Below, in pieces: positions 8,047-16,359 of a DNA stretch of 21,502 nucleotides. The stretch covers positions 1-21,502 of the forward strand of contig CALEMB010000042.1 in the NCBI GenBank assembly GCA_937902805.1, given 5' to 3'. The stretch is from an uncultured Bacteroidales bacterium. GTDB taxonomy: Bacteria > Bacteroidota > Bacteroidia > Bacteroidales > F082. A program made the position numbers and the translations under genes. How positions within the stretch are numbered: position 1 is the stretch's first letter; every line of letters begins with the position of its first letter. Under the pieces are notes generated by a model that saw nothing but the letters and a program-made list of their open reading frames with translations, did no database searches and was not told where the DNA came from.

Positions 8047-8727
8047 ATGATCAAAGCAGAAAATCTGACCAAAGTCTTCCGTACGGAAGAAATCGAAACC
8101 ACGGCCTTGAACGGCGTTTCGTTCGAAATCAACGACGGCGAGTTTGTCGCCATCATGGGCCCCTCGGGCTGCGGCAAGTCCACCTTGCTCAACATCCTCG
8201 GCCTCTTGGACAACCCCACCGAGGGCAAGTACGAACTCCTCGGCCATCAGGTCGGTGACCTCAAGGAGAAGGACCGCACCCAGTTCCGCAAGGGCAACAT
8301 CGGCTTCGTGTTCCAGAGCTTCAACCTCATCGACGAACTGAATGTGTTTGAGAACATCGAACTGCCGTTGCGCTACATGAACATCCCCTCTGCCGAGCGC
8401 AAAGAGCGTGTGGAGGCCATCATGACACGCATGGCCATTAAGCACCGTTCCGAGCACTTCCCGCAGCAGCTCTCGGGCGGTCAGCAGCAGCGTGTGGCTA
8501 TCGCCCGCGCCGTTGTCGCCAACCCTAAACTCATCCTTGCTGACGAACCCACAGGTAACTTGGATTCCAAGAACGGCAAGGAGGTGATGGACCTGCTCAC
8601 CGACCTCCACAAGGAAGGCACCACCATCGTCATGGTGACCCACTCCCAGCGCGACGCCAGCTATGCCGACCGCATCATCAATCTCTTCGACGGTAAAATT
8701 GTCGAGGAAGTTTTGTCGCAACTTTAA
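8047..8727 (+). CDS. ABC transporter ATP-binding protein, MacB/LolD-like
   Basis: A complete 226-residue nucleotide-binding subunit that dimerises on the cytoplasmic side and drives FtsX-type permeases. All motifs are present: Walker A GPSGCGKST (38-46), Q-loop Q90 in FVFQSF, signature LSGGQQQR (142-149), Walker B LILADEPT (162-169), D-loop NLDS (171-174) and switch His199 in VTHS. It lacks a fused membrane domain, as in LolD and unlike E. coli MacB, where ATPase and permease are one chain. It is the only ATPase of this type in the window beside six permeases, so it is likely shared or assembled with different pairs (inference). The start ATG at 8047 gives the canonical MIKAENLTKVF opening. 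Confidence 0.96.
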   Translation: MIKAENLTKVFRTEEIETTALNGVSFEINDGEFVAIMGPSGCGKSTLLNILGLLDNPTEGKYELLGHQVGDLKEKDRTQFRKGNIGFVFQSFNLIDELNVFENIELPLRYMNIPSAERKERVEAIMTRMAIKHRSEHFPQQLSGGQQQRVAIARAVVANPKLILADEPTGNLDSKNGKEVMDLLTDLHKEGTTIVMVTHSQRDASYADRIINLFDGKIVEEVLSQL

Positions 8728-8730
8728 GAG

Positions 8731-8947
8731 GACACGGGACGCGAGACTATGGGACACGGGACCCAGCCCCAAACCGTCATTGCGGGCTTGACCCGCGGAG
8801 TCATTGCGGGCTTGACCCGCAATCTCCTAAGCGAAAGGGACACCCTCTAGCATAGGAGATGGCGGGCGTTCCTCCGCCATGACGGTCAAGGCTTTAGGGT
8901 CGTGACCCCCAGTTAGTCATCGCTTTGCGCGTCCCGCGTCTCGTGTC
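8731..8947. repeat. 217-bp compound hairpin/repeat element
   Basis: Bounded by imperfect 17-bp inverted repeats, 8731-8747 (GACACGGGACGCGAGAC) and 8931-8947, matching 15 of 17. Inside are two direct copies of a 21-bp unit, GTCATTGCGGGCTTGACCCGC, at 8776 and 8800, each able to form a GCGGG/CCCGC stem. Further pairs are ATCTCCTA (8822-8829) with TAGGAGAT (8853-8860), and ATGGCGG (8859-8865) with CCGCCAT (8874-8880). It fills most of the 254-bp gap between the ATPase and the next permease. No gene is seen in it. Confidence 0.65.
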
Positions 8948-8981
8948 ACGAAGTATCGTGTCAACAAAACACTTAAACAAA

Positions 8982-11351
8982 ATGAACAAACTCTCCGACA
9001 AACTCATAAAAATCCTCTCCCTTGGAATAGGTCTCGCCATCGGCATCGTGCTGATTGGCAAGGTGTGTTTCGAATTGTCGTACGACAGTTTCTACAAGGA
9101 TGTGGACCGCATCTATATGATTACGGAAAACATCATCTTTCAAGAAGGTGGCGACCCCAATGACTTTTGGGGCACTTCGGGAGGCATCGCGCCGGGTTTC
9201 AGGGCGGAAGTGCCTGGCGTGGAAGCCGCTACGCGCTATTCCAACCTGCTCAACGGTAACCTTTATGACGAAAACAACAACCTCATCACAGGACTATGTA
9301 TCGGTGCCGACACCTGTTTTTTCGACTTTTTCGACCGCGAATTTCTTGCGGGCGACCCGATGCAGGCTTTGCAACAATACAATGGCGACATTGCCGTCAG
9401 CCGCAGTTTTGCGGAGAAATTAGGTGGCGTGAACGAGGCCATTGGCCAACAAATCTACAGCGAGGTTTGGGGACCGAAAACAAGACTGACCGTGGTGGGC
9501 GTTTTTGAAGATTTTCCGAAGAATGGCAGCGTACAATGCGACATCGTGACGACCATTGCTGCCTTCGGTGAGTGGAGCATCAACAATTGGCTGGGCAATG
9601 ACCGTTATCGCGGCTTTGTCAAGTTGGCGCCAAATGTGGATCCTAACGGCTTGAAAGACGCCATCCGCAAAATGCAGGAGGCACACCAGCCTTTGGAGGA
9701 GTTGGAACGCGATGGCTCCACGATTTGGTACACGCTGACCCCTCTTGCCACCATGCACCGTCATGAGCCTACTATCAAAAACTATGTGCTGATTCTTTCG
9801 GTGGTGGCTGCCTTGCTGCTTTTGGTCTCGGTGCTCAACTACCTGCTAATGGAGGTTTCGGATGTGGTGCGCCGCTCCAAGGAAATGGGTGTCAGGAAGT
9901 GCTACGGTGCCAGCGCAGGCAGCATCTACTGGATGCTCATCAAGGAGACGGCCTTGAACCTGTTGGCTTCGTTGGCGGTGGCGGCCTTGGTGATATGGGC
10001 TTTCAGCGGAGTCATCGAGTCGTTGTTGGGCGTACCGGTTGCCAGTCTTATGGTGCCGCAAACACGATGGGTGCTTGTCGGCATCATCGCTTTCATCTTC
10101 CTGGTCTCGGCGCTCATTCCCGCGATGATGTTCGTCAGGATTCCCGTCTCGACGGCCTTCAGCGGCTACAAGGAAAACAAACGCCGCTGGAAACTCTCTT
10201 TGCTAATGGTGCAAATCGGCATCAATGCCATTCTGCTGCCTATGGTCCTCGTGGCCGACGGACAATATGACAGGGCGTTGAATGCTGACATGGGCTACGA
10301 ATATGAGCATTTGTTGTATTCCCCGTTGAGAGGCGCAGATAAGGACAAATTGATACTGATTACGGAAAAACTGCGGCAATATCCCGAGGTGGAGGCAGCT
10401 GAACTGACCTATTGCATCCCTTTGTACAAGTCGTCGGGGAATAATATTATGCTGCCCGACAACCCGACGAAGTATCTGATGGGCGTGTGCGACCAATACA
10501 TGGCGACGGAGGGCTTCTTCGACCTGATGGGCTTCCGTTTGACAGAGGGTAAAGCGCCTTCAAAGCCGAAGGATGTGGCCGTGAGCCAAAGTTTCGTGAA
10601 GGAGATGAACCTTTATGCCGACTGGAGCGACGGCGCAGTGGGCAAGGACATCCTGATTTCGGAGCACAGCGATGGCGATGATGACGTTTACACCATTTGT
10701 GGCGTTTATGAAGATTACGTCATCGGCTCGATGTTGGGCAACGACGACCGCGCGAGCATCCGCTTCTGCTGGAACATGGATTGGAACTCTGGTTCCGAAG
10801 ACTGGTCGAGGATGATGAACACCTTGGTGGTAAAAGTGCGCGAGGTGAATCCCGAAGCTATTGCCAAGGTGAAGGCGGTCATCGAGGAATGTCTGCCCGA
10901 GCGGAACAATGTCGAAGTGACGCCTTACACCGAATTGGTCAAGAAGGAGTACACCCACCTATATCAGATGCGGCGCACATTCATTATAGGTGCCTTGTTT
11001 GCTTTGGCGATAGCCTTGTTTGGCCTGATTGGCTTTGTCCGCGACGAGTCCAACCGCCGCAGCAAGGAAGTCGCCATCCGCAAGGTGAACGGCGCGGTGG
11101 CGGGTGAAATCATCCGCATGTTCGTGGCGGACGTGCTGAAACTGGCGGTGATTGCCGCCTTAATCGGTGTGGCCATCGCCTATTTCATCTCCGACAAATG
11201 GCTGGAACTGTTTGCCATGCGCATCAGTCTCTCGCCTACCTATTTCATCATTGGAGCCGTTGCGGTGCTCCTCGTGGTGACGGCCGTGGTGGTGTTGAGC
11301 AGCAACCGCGTGGCAAGGATGAATCCGGTTAATTCATTGAAGAACAATTGA
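8982..11351 (+). CDS. FtsX/MacB-type ABC transporter permease
   Basis: A 789-residue permease. I start it at ATG 8982 (MNKLSDKLIKILSLGIGL) after an A-rich leader; an upstream TTG at 8925 would lie inside the repeat element. It has one N-terminal helix (~11-27), a periplasmic core domain, a first FtsX block beginning ~269 with coupling motif RRSKEMGVRKCYGAS (~297), a second periplasmic domain, and a second FtsX block with RRSKEVAIRKVNGA (~690-703). It ends NPVNSLKNN. It differs from its neighbours in lacking the N-terminal RNKLYxxI stretch and is the most diverged full-length member of the array. It is probably the last gene of the sigma-54 unit starting at 3986. Its stop codon directly abuts the stop of the convergent hipA with no base between them. 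Confidence 0.92.
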   Translation: MNKLSDKLIKILSLGIGLAIGIVLIGKVCFELSYDSFYKDVDRIYMITENIIFQEGGDPNDFWGTSGGIAPGFRAEVPGVEAATRYSNLLNGNLYDENNNLITGLCIGADTCFFDFFDREFLAGDPMQALQQYNGDIAVSRSFAEKLGGVNEAIGQQIYSEVWGPKTRLTVVGVFEDFPKNGSVQCDIVTTIAAFGEWSINNWLGNDRYRGFVKLAPNVDPNGLKDAIRKMQEAHQPLEELERDGSTIWYTLTPLATMHRHEPTIKNYVLILSVVAALLLLVSVLNYLLMEVSDVVRRSKEMGVRKCYGASAGSIYWMLIKETALNLLASLAVAALVIWAFSGVIESLLGVPVASLMVPQTRWVLVGIIAFIFLVSALIPAMMFVRIPVSTAFSGYKENKRRWKLSLLMVQIGINAILLPMVLVADGQYDRALNADMGYEYEHLLYSPLRGADKDKLILITEKLRQYPEVEAAELTYCIPLYKSSGNNIMLPDNPTKYLMGVCDQYMATEGFFDLMGFRLTEGKAPSKPKDVAVSQSFVKEMNLYADWSDGAVGKDILISEHSDGDDDVYTICGVYEDYVIGSMLGNDDRASIRFCWNMDWNSGSEDWSRMMNTLVVKVREVNPEAIAKVKAVIEECLPERNNVEVTPYTELVKKEYTHLYQMRRTFIIGALFALAIALFGLIGFVRDESNRRSKEVAIRKVNGAVAGEIIRMFVADVLKLAVIAALIGVAIAYFISDKWLELFAMRISLSPTYFIIGAVAVLLVVTAVVVLSSNRVARMNPVNSLKNN

Positions 11352-12590
11352 CTAAACTTTAAACGCCACCGACATCATTTCCTGTTCTTCGCGGGGAATC
11401 TTAAAAGAAGTTGCTATACGGCGCCATTGGGAAACTGTTTCCTTCGTGTGTTGCACGATTTTATCCGCTTCATCTTTTGGGATCCCCGCATATTGGGCAA
11501 CCTCAATGGCAAGTGAGAAATCAAGAGCGTTTTCATGTTCATTGATGTTAAGGTTTAACCCTGTGCCATATTCCTGCGGATTGAGGTCGTAGGCAGGCGA
11601 AAGCGTCCATCCTTTAGGCGTAAGCAAAAAACCGTGATTGCGCAAATGGTCATCACAGTTTGATACGGCAATGTTGAAAACAATGCGTAGCCACATCTCT
11701 GCAAGGTTCTTCTCAACTTCACAACAATTGTTAGCAATCCATTCAAACAGCTCCAAATAACTGCAACCTTCAGTGTTCCCGTCGGTGTATCCAAGCATGG
11801 TCATCGCTGAGGTGAAATGAATTCGCCTGCCCTGTTCGTCCCTGTCAAATCTCTTTGTCAAGAAGGTCAAGTATTTGTTTGAAAGTTTCTTTACGTCGAA
11901 GGGAGCCACTGTAATGCCGCATTGTTTGGCAAGGTTCATCGTTACCGCTTCCCATGCGCCCACATTTTTTCGGTCGTTTCGGCTTGGAAATTTCGCAATC
12001 CACAGATTTCCATTTGCGTCTGTTACATTCGCCTTTGGGCGGGCTCCGCCAAGGGAAGATCCCGGAGCAATAAGCATCTTCAGCCATTTACTTACATCTT
12101 TGTCGTCGTCATTTTCCAACTGCCATGCTGCATGTTCCAACTCTCGCAAAGAGGCAAATGGTGGTGTACTATATTCGGGGTCGTTGTCTAAGAATTCGCT
12201 ATCAGGAGAGAGTTTCATGCGTAAGGCACCCATGCGGCTTTCATCGAAAACGCCCAATAGAAAGTCGCTTTCCTGAAGGTTCAGCCGAGGTCGGTTTTCC
12301 TCTTTGGCGCGATAGCTCTCTCTTCTTTCAAGTAATACGCGTCCCCAACGGTCGGGGGAAGAGTCAAGGAAAAGCCCAAAGTTGCTTTTGTTTTCGGGGA
12401 GGTATTGTCGGCCAGAATAGAGTTGCAAGTCAGGATCCAACAGATGACAACGATTGTCGTGAAGCCATTCATTGGTGAATTCAAAAGAAAACACCTCGCG
12501 ACCGTGTATTTGCTGCGCCAAGAGCATCCCTATCAAAGCGGGGGCTTCGGAATAGGAGTCGTCAAAATATACATAGATGGTTTTGTTCAT
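11352..12590 (-). CDS. hipA: HipA-family serine/threonine kinase toxin
   Basis: A 412-residue single-chain HipA-like kinase, the toxin of a type II toxin-antitoxin pair. HipA kinases phosphorylate cytosolic targets (glutamyl-tRNA synthetase in E. coli) and can induce dormancy. Key elements are visible: the Gly-rich/P-loop region PGSSLGGARPKA (176-187) with Ser178/179 near the autophosphorylation position of the family, catalytic-core Lys200 in LWIAKF, catalytic loop NCDDHLRN (311-318) with Asp313, and metal-binding Asp335 in SPAYDLNP. Length is slightly below the ~440 of E. coli HipA, but all kinase residues are present, so it is likely active. It follows the antitoxin gene by 4 bp on the minus strand. 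Its target here is unknown. Confidence 0.93.
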   Translation of the reverse strand: MNKTIYVYFDDSYSEAPALIGMLLAQQIHGREVFSFEFTNEWLHDNRCHLLDPDLQLYSGRQYLPENKSNFGLFLDSSPDRWGRVLLERRESYRAKEENRPRLNLQESDFLLGVFDESRMGALRMKLSPDSEFLDNDPEYSTPPFASLRELEHAAWQLENDDDKDVSKWLKMLIAPGSSLGGARPKANVTDANGNLWIAKFPSRNDRKNVGAWEAVTMNLAKQCGITVAPFDVKKLSNKYLTFLTKRFDRDEQGRRIHFTSAMTMLGYTDGNTEGCSYLELFEWIANNCCEVEKNLAEMWLRIVFNIAVSNCDDHLRNHGFLLTPKGWTLSPAYDLNPQEYGTGLNLNINEHENALDFSLAIEVAQYAGIPKDEADKIVQHTKETVSQWRRIATSFKIPREEQEMMSVAFKV

Positions 12591-12594
12591 GGTG

Positions 12595-12912
12595 TCAGTT
12601 GTTTAGGGGTGGTCGTTTGGTGGCGCGGCGAGGGGTAGTCAGGCCAATGTCTTGAAGTTTGCGGCCCAACACATCGTCGCGGGCGATGAGCAATAGGTCA
12701 TCCTGCAATCCAAGCACTATGAGTACACGGAAATACATGCCGATAGCTACACCTTCATCTCCTTTCTCGATTTTGATCAAAGTGTTTCGTGAAATGCCGG
12801 CACGTTCGGCTACCTGTTCTGAGCTTAGATCACGGCGCAATCGAGCCAGATGGATGTTTTCACCCATGACTCGCAACATTCTTTCCTGTTTTGGCAATAA
12901 AACTCGTTTCAT
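12595..12912 (-). CDS. hipB: HipB-like XRE-family antitoxin
   Basis: A 105-residue DNA-binding antitoxin. The helix-turn-helix covers about residues 15-70, with SSEQVAERAGISRNTLIKIE as recognition region. A basic C-terminal tail (DVLGRKLQDIGL then TTPRRATKRPP) resembles those of other HipB-like proteins. I start it at ATG 12912 (MKRVLLPKQERML): a longer frame to 12999 would read through the predicted promoter. It is expected to bind and neutralise the HipA kinase and repress the shared promoter. The gene lies 4 bp upstream of hipA, in the usual antitoxin-first order. Confidence 0.9.
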   Translation of the reverse strand: MKRVLLPKQERMLRVMGENIHLARLRRDLSSEQVAERAGISRNTLIKIEKGDEGVAIGMYFRVLIVLGLQDDLLLIARDDVLGRKLQDIGLTTPRRATKRPPLNN

Positions 12913-12916
12913 CTTT

Positions 12917-12974
12917 ATAATGTTCAAAATTTTGCGCAAAAATACAACTTTTTGTTTAATATCACGAACATTAT
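12917..12974 (-). promoter_or_regulatory. hipBA promoter with flanking inverted repeat (candidate operator)
   Basis: On the minus strand a TATTTTTG -7 box lies at 12944-12937, about 25 bp before the hipB ATG. It is bracketed by perfect 9-bp inverted repeats, ATAATGTTC (12917-12925) and GAACATTAT (12966-12974). The arrangement suits an autoregulatory HipB operator. It differs from the TATCC-N8-GGATA site of E. coli HipB, so the assignment is an inference. No clear -33 TTG is seen. Confidence 0.5.
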
Positions 12975-13027
12975 TATGTTTTTTTTCTATTTTAATCAAT
13001 GAAACACATAATTTACCATTGATTCAT

Positions 13028-13077
13028 TGTAAAGTTTCTTTACACCACTGTAAAGATTCTTTACACTTTTTGTAAAA
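13028..13077. promoter_or_regulatory. Tandem palindromic activator sites (UAS) upstream of the permease at 13199
   Basis: Palindromes TGTAAAGTTTCTTTACA (13028-13044) and TGTAAAGATTCTTTACA (13049-13065), starting 21 bp apart, are followed by half-site TGTAAAA (13071-13077). The first starts 92 bp before the -24 GG, exactly as at 3696 and 16269. They centre at about -109 and -88 from the predicted start of transcription. Confidence 0.82.
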
Positions 13078-13118
13078 GCGAATTTTTCAAATTATTGGTT
13101 TTTAATAACTTATGTTTT

Positions 13119-13134
13119 TGGCACGGCGGTTGCT
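13119..13134 (+). promoter_or_regulatory. Sigma-54 -24/-12 promoter
   Basis: TGGCACG-GCGG-TTGCT is a full match to the sigma-54 consensus. The -24 GG is at 13120-13121 and the -12 GC at 13132-13133, with the obligatory 10-bp gap. Predicted transcription start is near 13145, giving a ~54-nt leader before the ATG at 13199. Confidence 0.87.
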
Positions 13135-13198
13135 ATGCCAAAACACCGAGACAACATTTAAAACACTTGCTCGTTAAACATTCTAAAAACAAATAATC

Positions 13199-15580
13199 AT
13201 GGCAAGAATTTTCAAAAAAGGCAAAACCTCCCTCGTATCTTCAATCCTGAATATATTAGGCTTGACGGCAGCCTTCGCCGCACTCTACATCATCCTCGTG
13301 CAGGTGCACCACGACCTCACCTACAACAAGGCGCTCAAGGACAGCGACAGAATCTATTGCCTCACTATGCCAGACATGTTTTCAAATAATGCTTATATGA
13401 TCTGGGTGAATCGTCCGATGTCGGAAGCAGTCATCAGTTCTGTCCCATGCGTTGAGGCAGGCGGCTGTGCTGCCATTCAAGGTGGTGACGTTGTTTCCGC
13501 ACGCACAAGCGAAGGGCAACCGTCCGTTGAGCTTAAAGCCACCAGTTTCTCTCGATCTGCCATTGATGTATTCGGATTTGAGCTTGTTGCTGGTAGTTGG
13601 GACAATTGGATTGGCAATGACAATGTGGTTATGTCGGAGACAGCGGCCAAACGCTTGGGCTTACAAGTGGGCGACCGTTTCCAATATGGCTATTGGAATT
13701 GGAGGGATGTCACTGTGGAGGCCATCTACAAGGATATGCCCGTCAATAGTGACCTTTCCTCCTTCGACTTTATTCTGAATATGGGCGATGTAGGTATGGA
13801 CGATTGGAATCAATGGGGTTACAACTATTTTATTAAACTCGTTAAAGGCGCTGACATAAAAGACTTTGAAGAGGTAGCAGCGCAAGTCGCCTGTGACAGT
13901 TGGATAAAAACATGCAACATCAATGAACAAAATGTAACCGAAGAAAATAGGAGAAGTATGGCTCCTCACCTTATGTTGTTGACTGACAATTATTTTGCCG
14001 ACAATATCGGGCATCCAGGCAAGTCGGGCAACCGCACCACGACAATCACTTTGCTCGTCATCGCCATCTTTGTGATGCTTATCGCCTTCATCAACTACAT
14101 CAACTTCTTCTTCGCGATGGTGCCGTTGCGCCTGCGGAGTATCAACACGCGCAAGATATTAGGTAGCAGCCGTTTCCAACTGGTGATGTCGTTTGTGGGC
14201 GAGTCGGTGCTGATGGTCGTCATTGCTTTGGGTTTGGCAGTGGCCGTGGTCACGCTGTTCAAGCAATCCACCTTGGCTTCGCTGATTGACACCTCGTTGG
14301 ATTTCAGCCAAAACTGGGGTATCGTCGCCCTAACCATCGGTTTGGCGCTGCTCATCTCGGTGGTCGCCAGCATCTACCCTGCCTTGTTCGCCACCTCGTT
14401 CAATCCTGCCTTTGCCTTGAAAGGCACCCTCGGCACCACGCAAAAGGGGAAAGCCTTCCGCATCGGTTTGATTGGCTTGCAATTCACTGTTTCCATCGTG
14501 CTGATTATCTGCGCGATATTTGTCCATCAGCAGCGCAGTTTCATGATGGAGCATGATATGGGCTTCAATCAGGAATACCTGCTTCAATCGCATTTGACAT
14601 GGGAACTTGCCAACAATCGTGAAACTATCGAGAGTCGGCTGAAAACCGATGCCGCCATCAAAGACATTGCTTGGGGTGACGGGCCGTTTGTGTCCAATAG
14701 CCGTATGACATGGAATCGCGAATTCAATGGCGAGCAAGTGCATTGGCAAGTCTATCCCGTTTCATGGAACTTCCTGCGTTTCATGGGTATCGAGATTGTG
14801 GAAGGCCGTGATTTCACCCCTGCTGACGAGCAATCGGAAAATGGGGTGTATATCATCAACGAGACAGCGCATAAGATGTATGGCATCACGACAGACGACC
14901 GGATTACGGGACATACAGACAATCCAACGGAGATTGTCGGCATCTGCAAGGATTTCAACTTCTCCGCTTTGCGCGACGAGATTGGTCCGTTCGCCTTTTA
15001 TATCTATGGAAAGGAACCGTGGAGTCCTTGTTGCAGACTCTTCATCCGCACCGAAGCCGGTATTGACACCCAAGCGTTGATTGATCGCACAATAAAAACC
15101 ATTAACGAACTCGACCCCAATATGGGTGATGGTTTTTCGGTTTGGGTGAATCCGTTTGAGAAGGCTATTGAGAATCAATATAAAAAAGAGCAGAATCTCT
15201 CGCAGCTTGTCAACTTGTTCACCATTCTGGCCATTGTCATCTCGTTGATGGGCGTGTTCGGCTTGGTGATGTTCGAGACGGAGCACCGCCGCAAGGAAAT
15301 CGGCATCCGTCGTGTGCATGGCGCCACGGTGCAGCAGATTTTGGCCATGTTCAACTCTCGTTTCGTGAAGATTGTGCTGGTATGCTTCGTCATCGCCGTG
15401 CCCGTGAGCATTGTCATCATGCGGCGCTATTTGGAAGGTTTCGCCTACCAAGTGCCGCTGCATGTCTGGGTGTTTGCCTTGGCGCTGTTGGCCGTCTTGG
15501 CGGTCACGATAGCGGTGGTCACTTTGCGCTCGTTGCGGGCGGCTACGGTGAATCCGGTGAAGTCGTTGAGAAACGAATAA
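13199..15580 (+). CDS. FtsX/MacB-type ABC transporter permease (paralogue of 17501)
   Basis: A 793-residue permease with helices at ~13-36, 281-305, 335-355, 372-396, 423-443, 671-692, 721-742 and 755-776, and two large periplasmic domains (~40-278 and ~445-665). Coupling motifs are RLRSINTRKILGSS (311-324) and HRRKEIGIRRVHGA (696-709). The end is NPVKSLRNE. The membrane and coupling segments are almost identical to those of the permease at 17501, even at many synonymous positions, while most of the periplasmic segments differ. It has its own sigma-54 promoter and twin palindromes. A hairpin follows the stop. No ATP-binding motif is present, so it must borrow an ATPase, most simply the one at 8047 (inference). 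Confidence 0.93.
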   Translation: MARIFKKGKTSLVSSILNILGLTAAFAALYIILVQVHHDLTYNKALKDSDRIYCLTMPDMFSNNAYMIWVNRPMSEAVISSVPCVEAGGCAAIQGGDVVSARTSEGQPSVELKATSFSRSAIDVFGFELVAGSWDNWIGNDNVVMSETAAKRLGLQVGDRFQYGYWNWRDVTVEAIYKDMPVNSDLSSFDFILNMGDVGMDDWNQWGYNYFIKLVKGADIKDFEEVAAQVACDSWIKTCNINEQNVTEENRRSMAPHLMLLTDNYFADNIGHPGKSGNRTTTITLLVIAIFVMLIAFINYINFFFAMVPLRLRSINTRKILGSSRFQLVMSFVGESVLMVVIALGLAVAVVTLFKQSTLASLIDTSLDFSQNWGIVALTIGLALLISVVASIYPALFATSFNPAFALKGTLGTTQKGKAFRIGLIGLQFTVSIVLIICAIFVHQQRSFMMEHDMGFNQEYLLQSHLTWELANNRETIESRLKTDAAIKDIAWGDGPFVSNSRMTWNREFNGEQVHWQVYPVSWNFLRFMGIEIVEGRDFTPADEQSENGVYIINETAHKMYGITTDDRITGHTDNPTEIVGICKDFNFSALRDEIGPFAFYIYGKEPWSPCCRLFIRTEAGIDTQALIDRTIKTINELDPNMGDGFSVWVNPFEKAIENQYKKEQNLSQLVNLFTILAIVISLMGVFGLVMFETEHRRKEIGIRRVHGATVQQILAMFNSRFVKIVLVCFVIAVPVSIVIMRRYLEGFAYQVPLHVWVFALALLAVLAVTIAVVTLRSLRAATVNPVKSLRNE

Positions 15581-15582
15581 TC

Positions 15583-15613
15583 TTGTAGGGACGCAAATTT
15601 TGCGTCTGTACAA
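15583..15613. terminator. Hairpin after the permease stop (possible terminator or repeat)
   Basis: GACGCAAA (15590-15597) pairs perfectly with TTTGCGTC (15599-15606), and the flanking TTGTA/TACAA can extend the stem. It lies 2 bp after the stop codon. There is no clear U-tract, so it may instead be one of the common GTAGGGACGCA-type intergenic repeats of Bacteroidetes. Confidence 0.4.
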
Positions 15614-15643
15614 TCTTTCGAGGTACAATGAAAAAAATGCAGC

Positions 15644-15692
15644 TTTTCTGTTTCGCAAAAACAAAAAAGTTGTATTTTTGCGAAATAGAAAA
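15644..15692. promoter_or_regulatory. 18-bp inverted repeat overlapping a -7 box ahead of the DUF4143 remnant
   Basis: Arms 15644-15661 (TTTTCTGTTTCGCAAAAA) and 15675-15692 match at 17 of 18 positions around a 13-bp spacer. The TATTTTTG at 15673-15680 fits the Bacteroidetes -7 box. This looks like an intact, operator-controlled promoter left in front of a gene that has lost its 5' half. Confidence 0.6.
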
Positions 15693-15718
15693 GTGTAACA
15701 TTATGATTGACTTTTCTT

Positions 15719-16258
15719 ATGGACAACATCGGAAATATCACCTCAATCAGGAAAATTGCCGACACGTTGACTTCGAATAAAACCAAGACCAACGACAAAA
15801 CTGTCGGGAAATACATTGGTTATCTATGTGATGCATTTGCGTTTTACCGTATTCGCCGTTACGATATCAGTGGGAAAAAGTATCTCACGACCGATGATAA
15901 ATTTTATCTCTCTGACCATTCCTTTAAATTTGCAAGGCTCGGAACAAAAAACCTTAATACCGGACGTGTCATTGAAAACATTGTGGCTGTTGAGCTTTTA
16001 CGACGCGGCTATGAGGTTTACGTCGGGACAATGTACAATGGTGAGATTGACTTTGTCGCCATGAAACAAAATGAAAAGCTTTACTTTCAGATATCTGATG
16101 ACATTTCAAGCGAAAAGACCTTTACACGCGAAGTGTCACCTCTGTTGAAGATAAAAGACGCTTATCCGAAGATTCTTCTTGCGAGAACACGTCAGAAAGA
16201 ATTTCAACATGAAGGCATACGAATCATCAATTTGGCCGACTGGCTATCAAGGAACTGA
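15719..16258 (+). pseudogene. N-terminally truncated DUF4143 ATPase remnant
   Basis: The 179-residue frame from ATG 15719 (MDNIGNITSIRKIADTL) corresponds only to the C-terminal half of DUF4143 ATPases. It contains the helical middle, ENIVAVELLRRGYEVYVG, the EIDFVA motif and a LYFQIS strand. Walker A and B regions are absent, and no remnant of them is seen in the 138 bp between the preceding permease and this ATG. A promoter and an ATG at 15703 survive just upstream, but that ATG is out of frame (+1). The simplest reading is an internal deletion that fused the original 5' end to the middle of the gene. It belongs to a different subgroup from the ATPase at 2228. It could still be translated as a stand-alone nuclease-like domain, but ATPase function is lost. 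Confidence 0.75.
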
Positions 16259-16268
16259 TTCATTGCAT

Positions 16269-16318
16269 TGTAAAGTTTCTTTACACCACTGTAAAGAAAC
16301 TTTACACTTTTTGTAAAA
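16269..16318. promoter_or_regulatory. Tandem palindromic activator sites (UAS) upstream of the head-GIN gene
   Basis: TGTAAAGTTTCTTTACA (16269-16285) and TGTAAAGAAACTTTACA (16290-16306), both perfect 7-3-7 palindromes, start 21 bp apart and are followed by half-site TGTAAAA (16312-16318). The first starts 92 bp before the -24 GG. It overlaps nothing coding: the preceding remnant ends at 16258. Confidence 0.83.
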
Positions 16319-16359
16319 CGCTATTTTGTATTTTATTGGTTTTTAATTGTTTACAATTT

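Noticed and set aside
8925..8981. Upstream TTG start for the permease at 8982
   Set aside because: It lies in the hairpin repeat element, and the extra residues match nothing in the family; MNKLSDKL at 8982 gives a proper membrane start.
12913..12999. Longer HipB beginning at 12999
   Set aside because: The extension covers the predicted -7 box and the flanking inverted repeat, and HipB-like proteins are about 100 residues long.
15583..15613. Firm rho-independent terminator call
   Set aside because: The stem is good but no U-tract follows, so it is kept only as a low-confidence hairpin.
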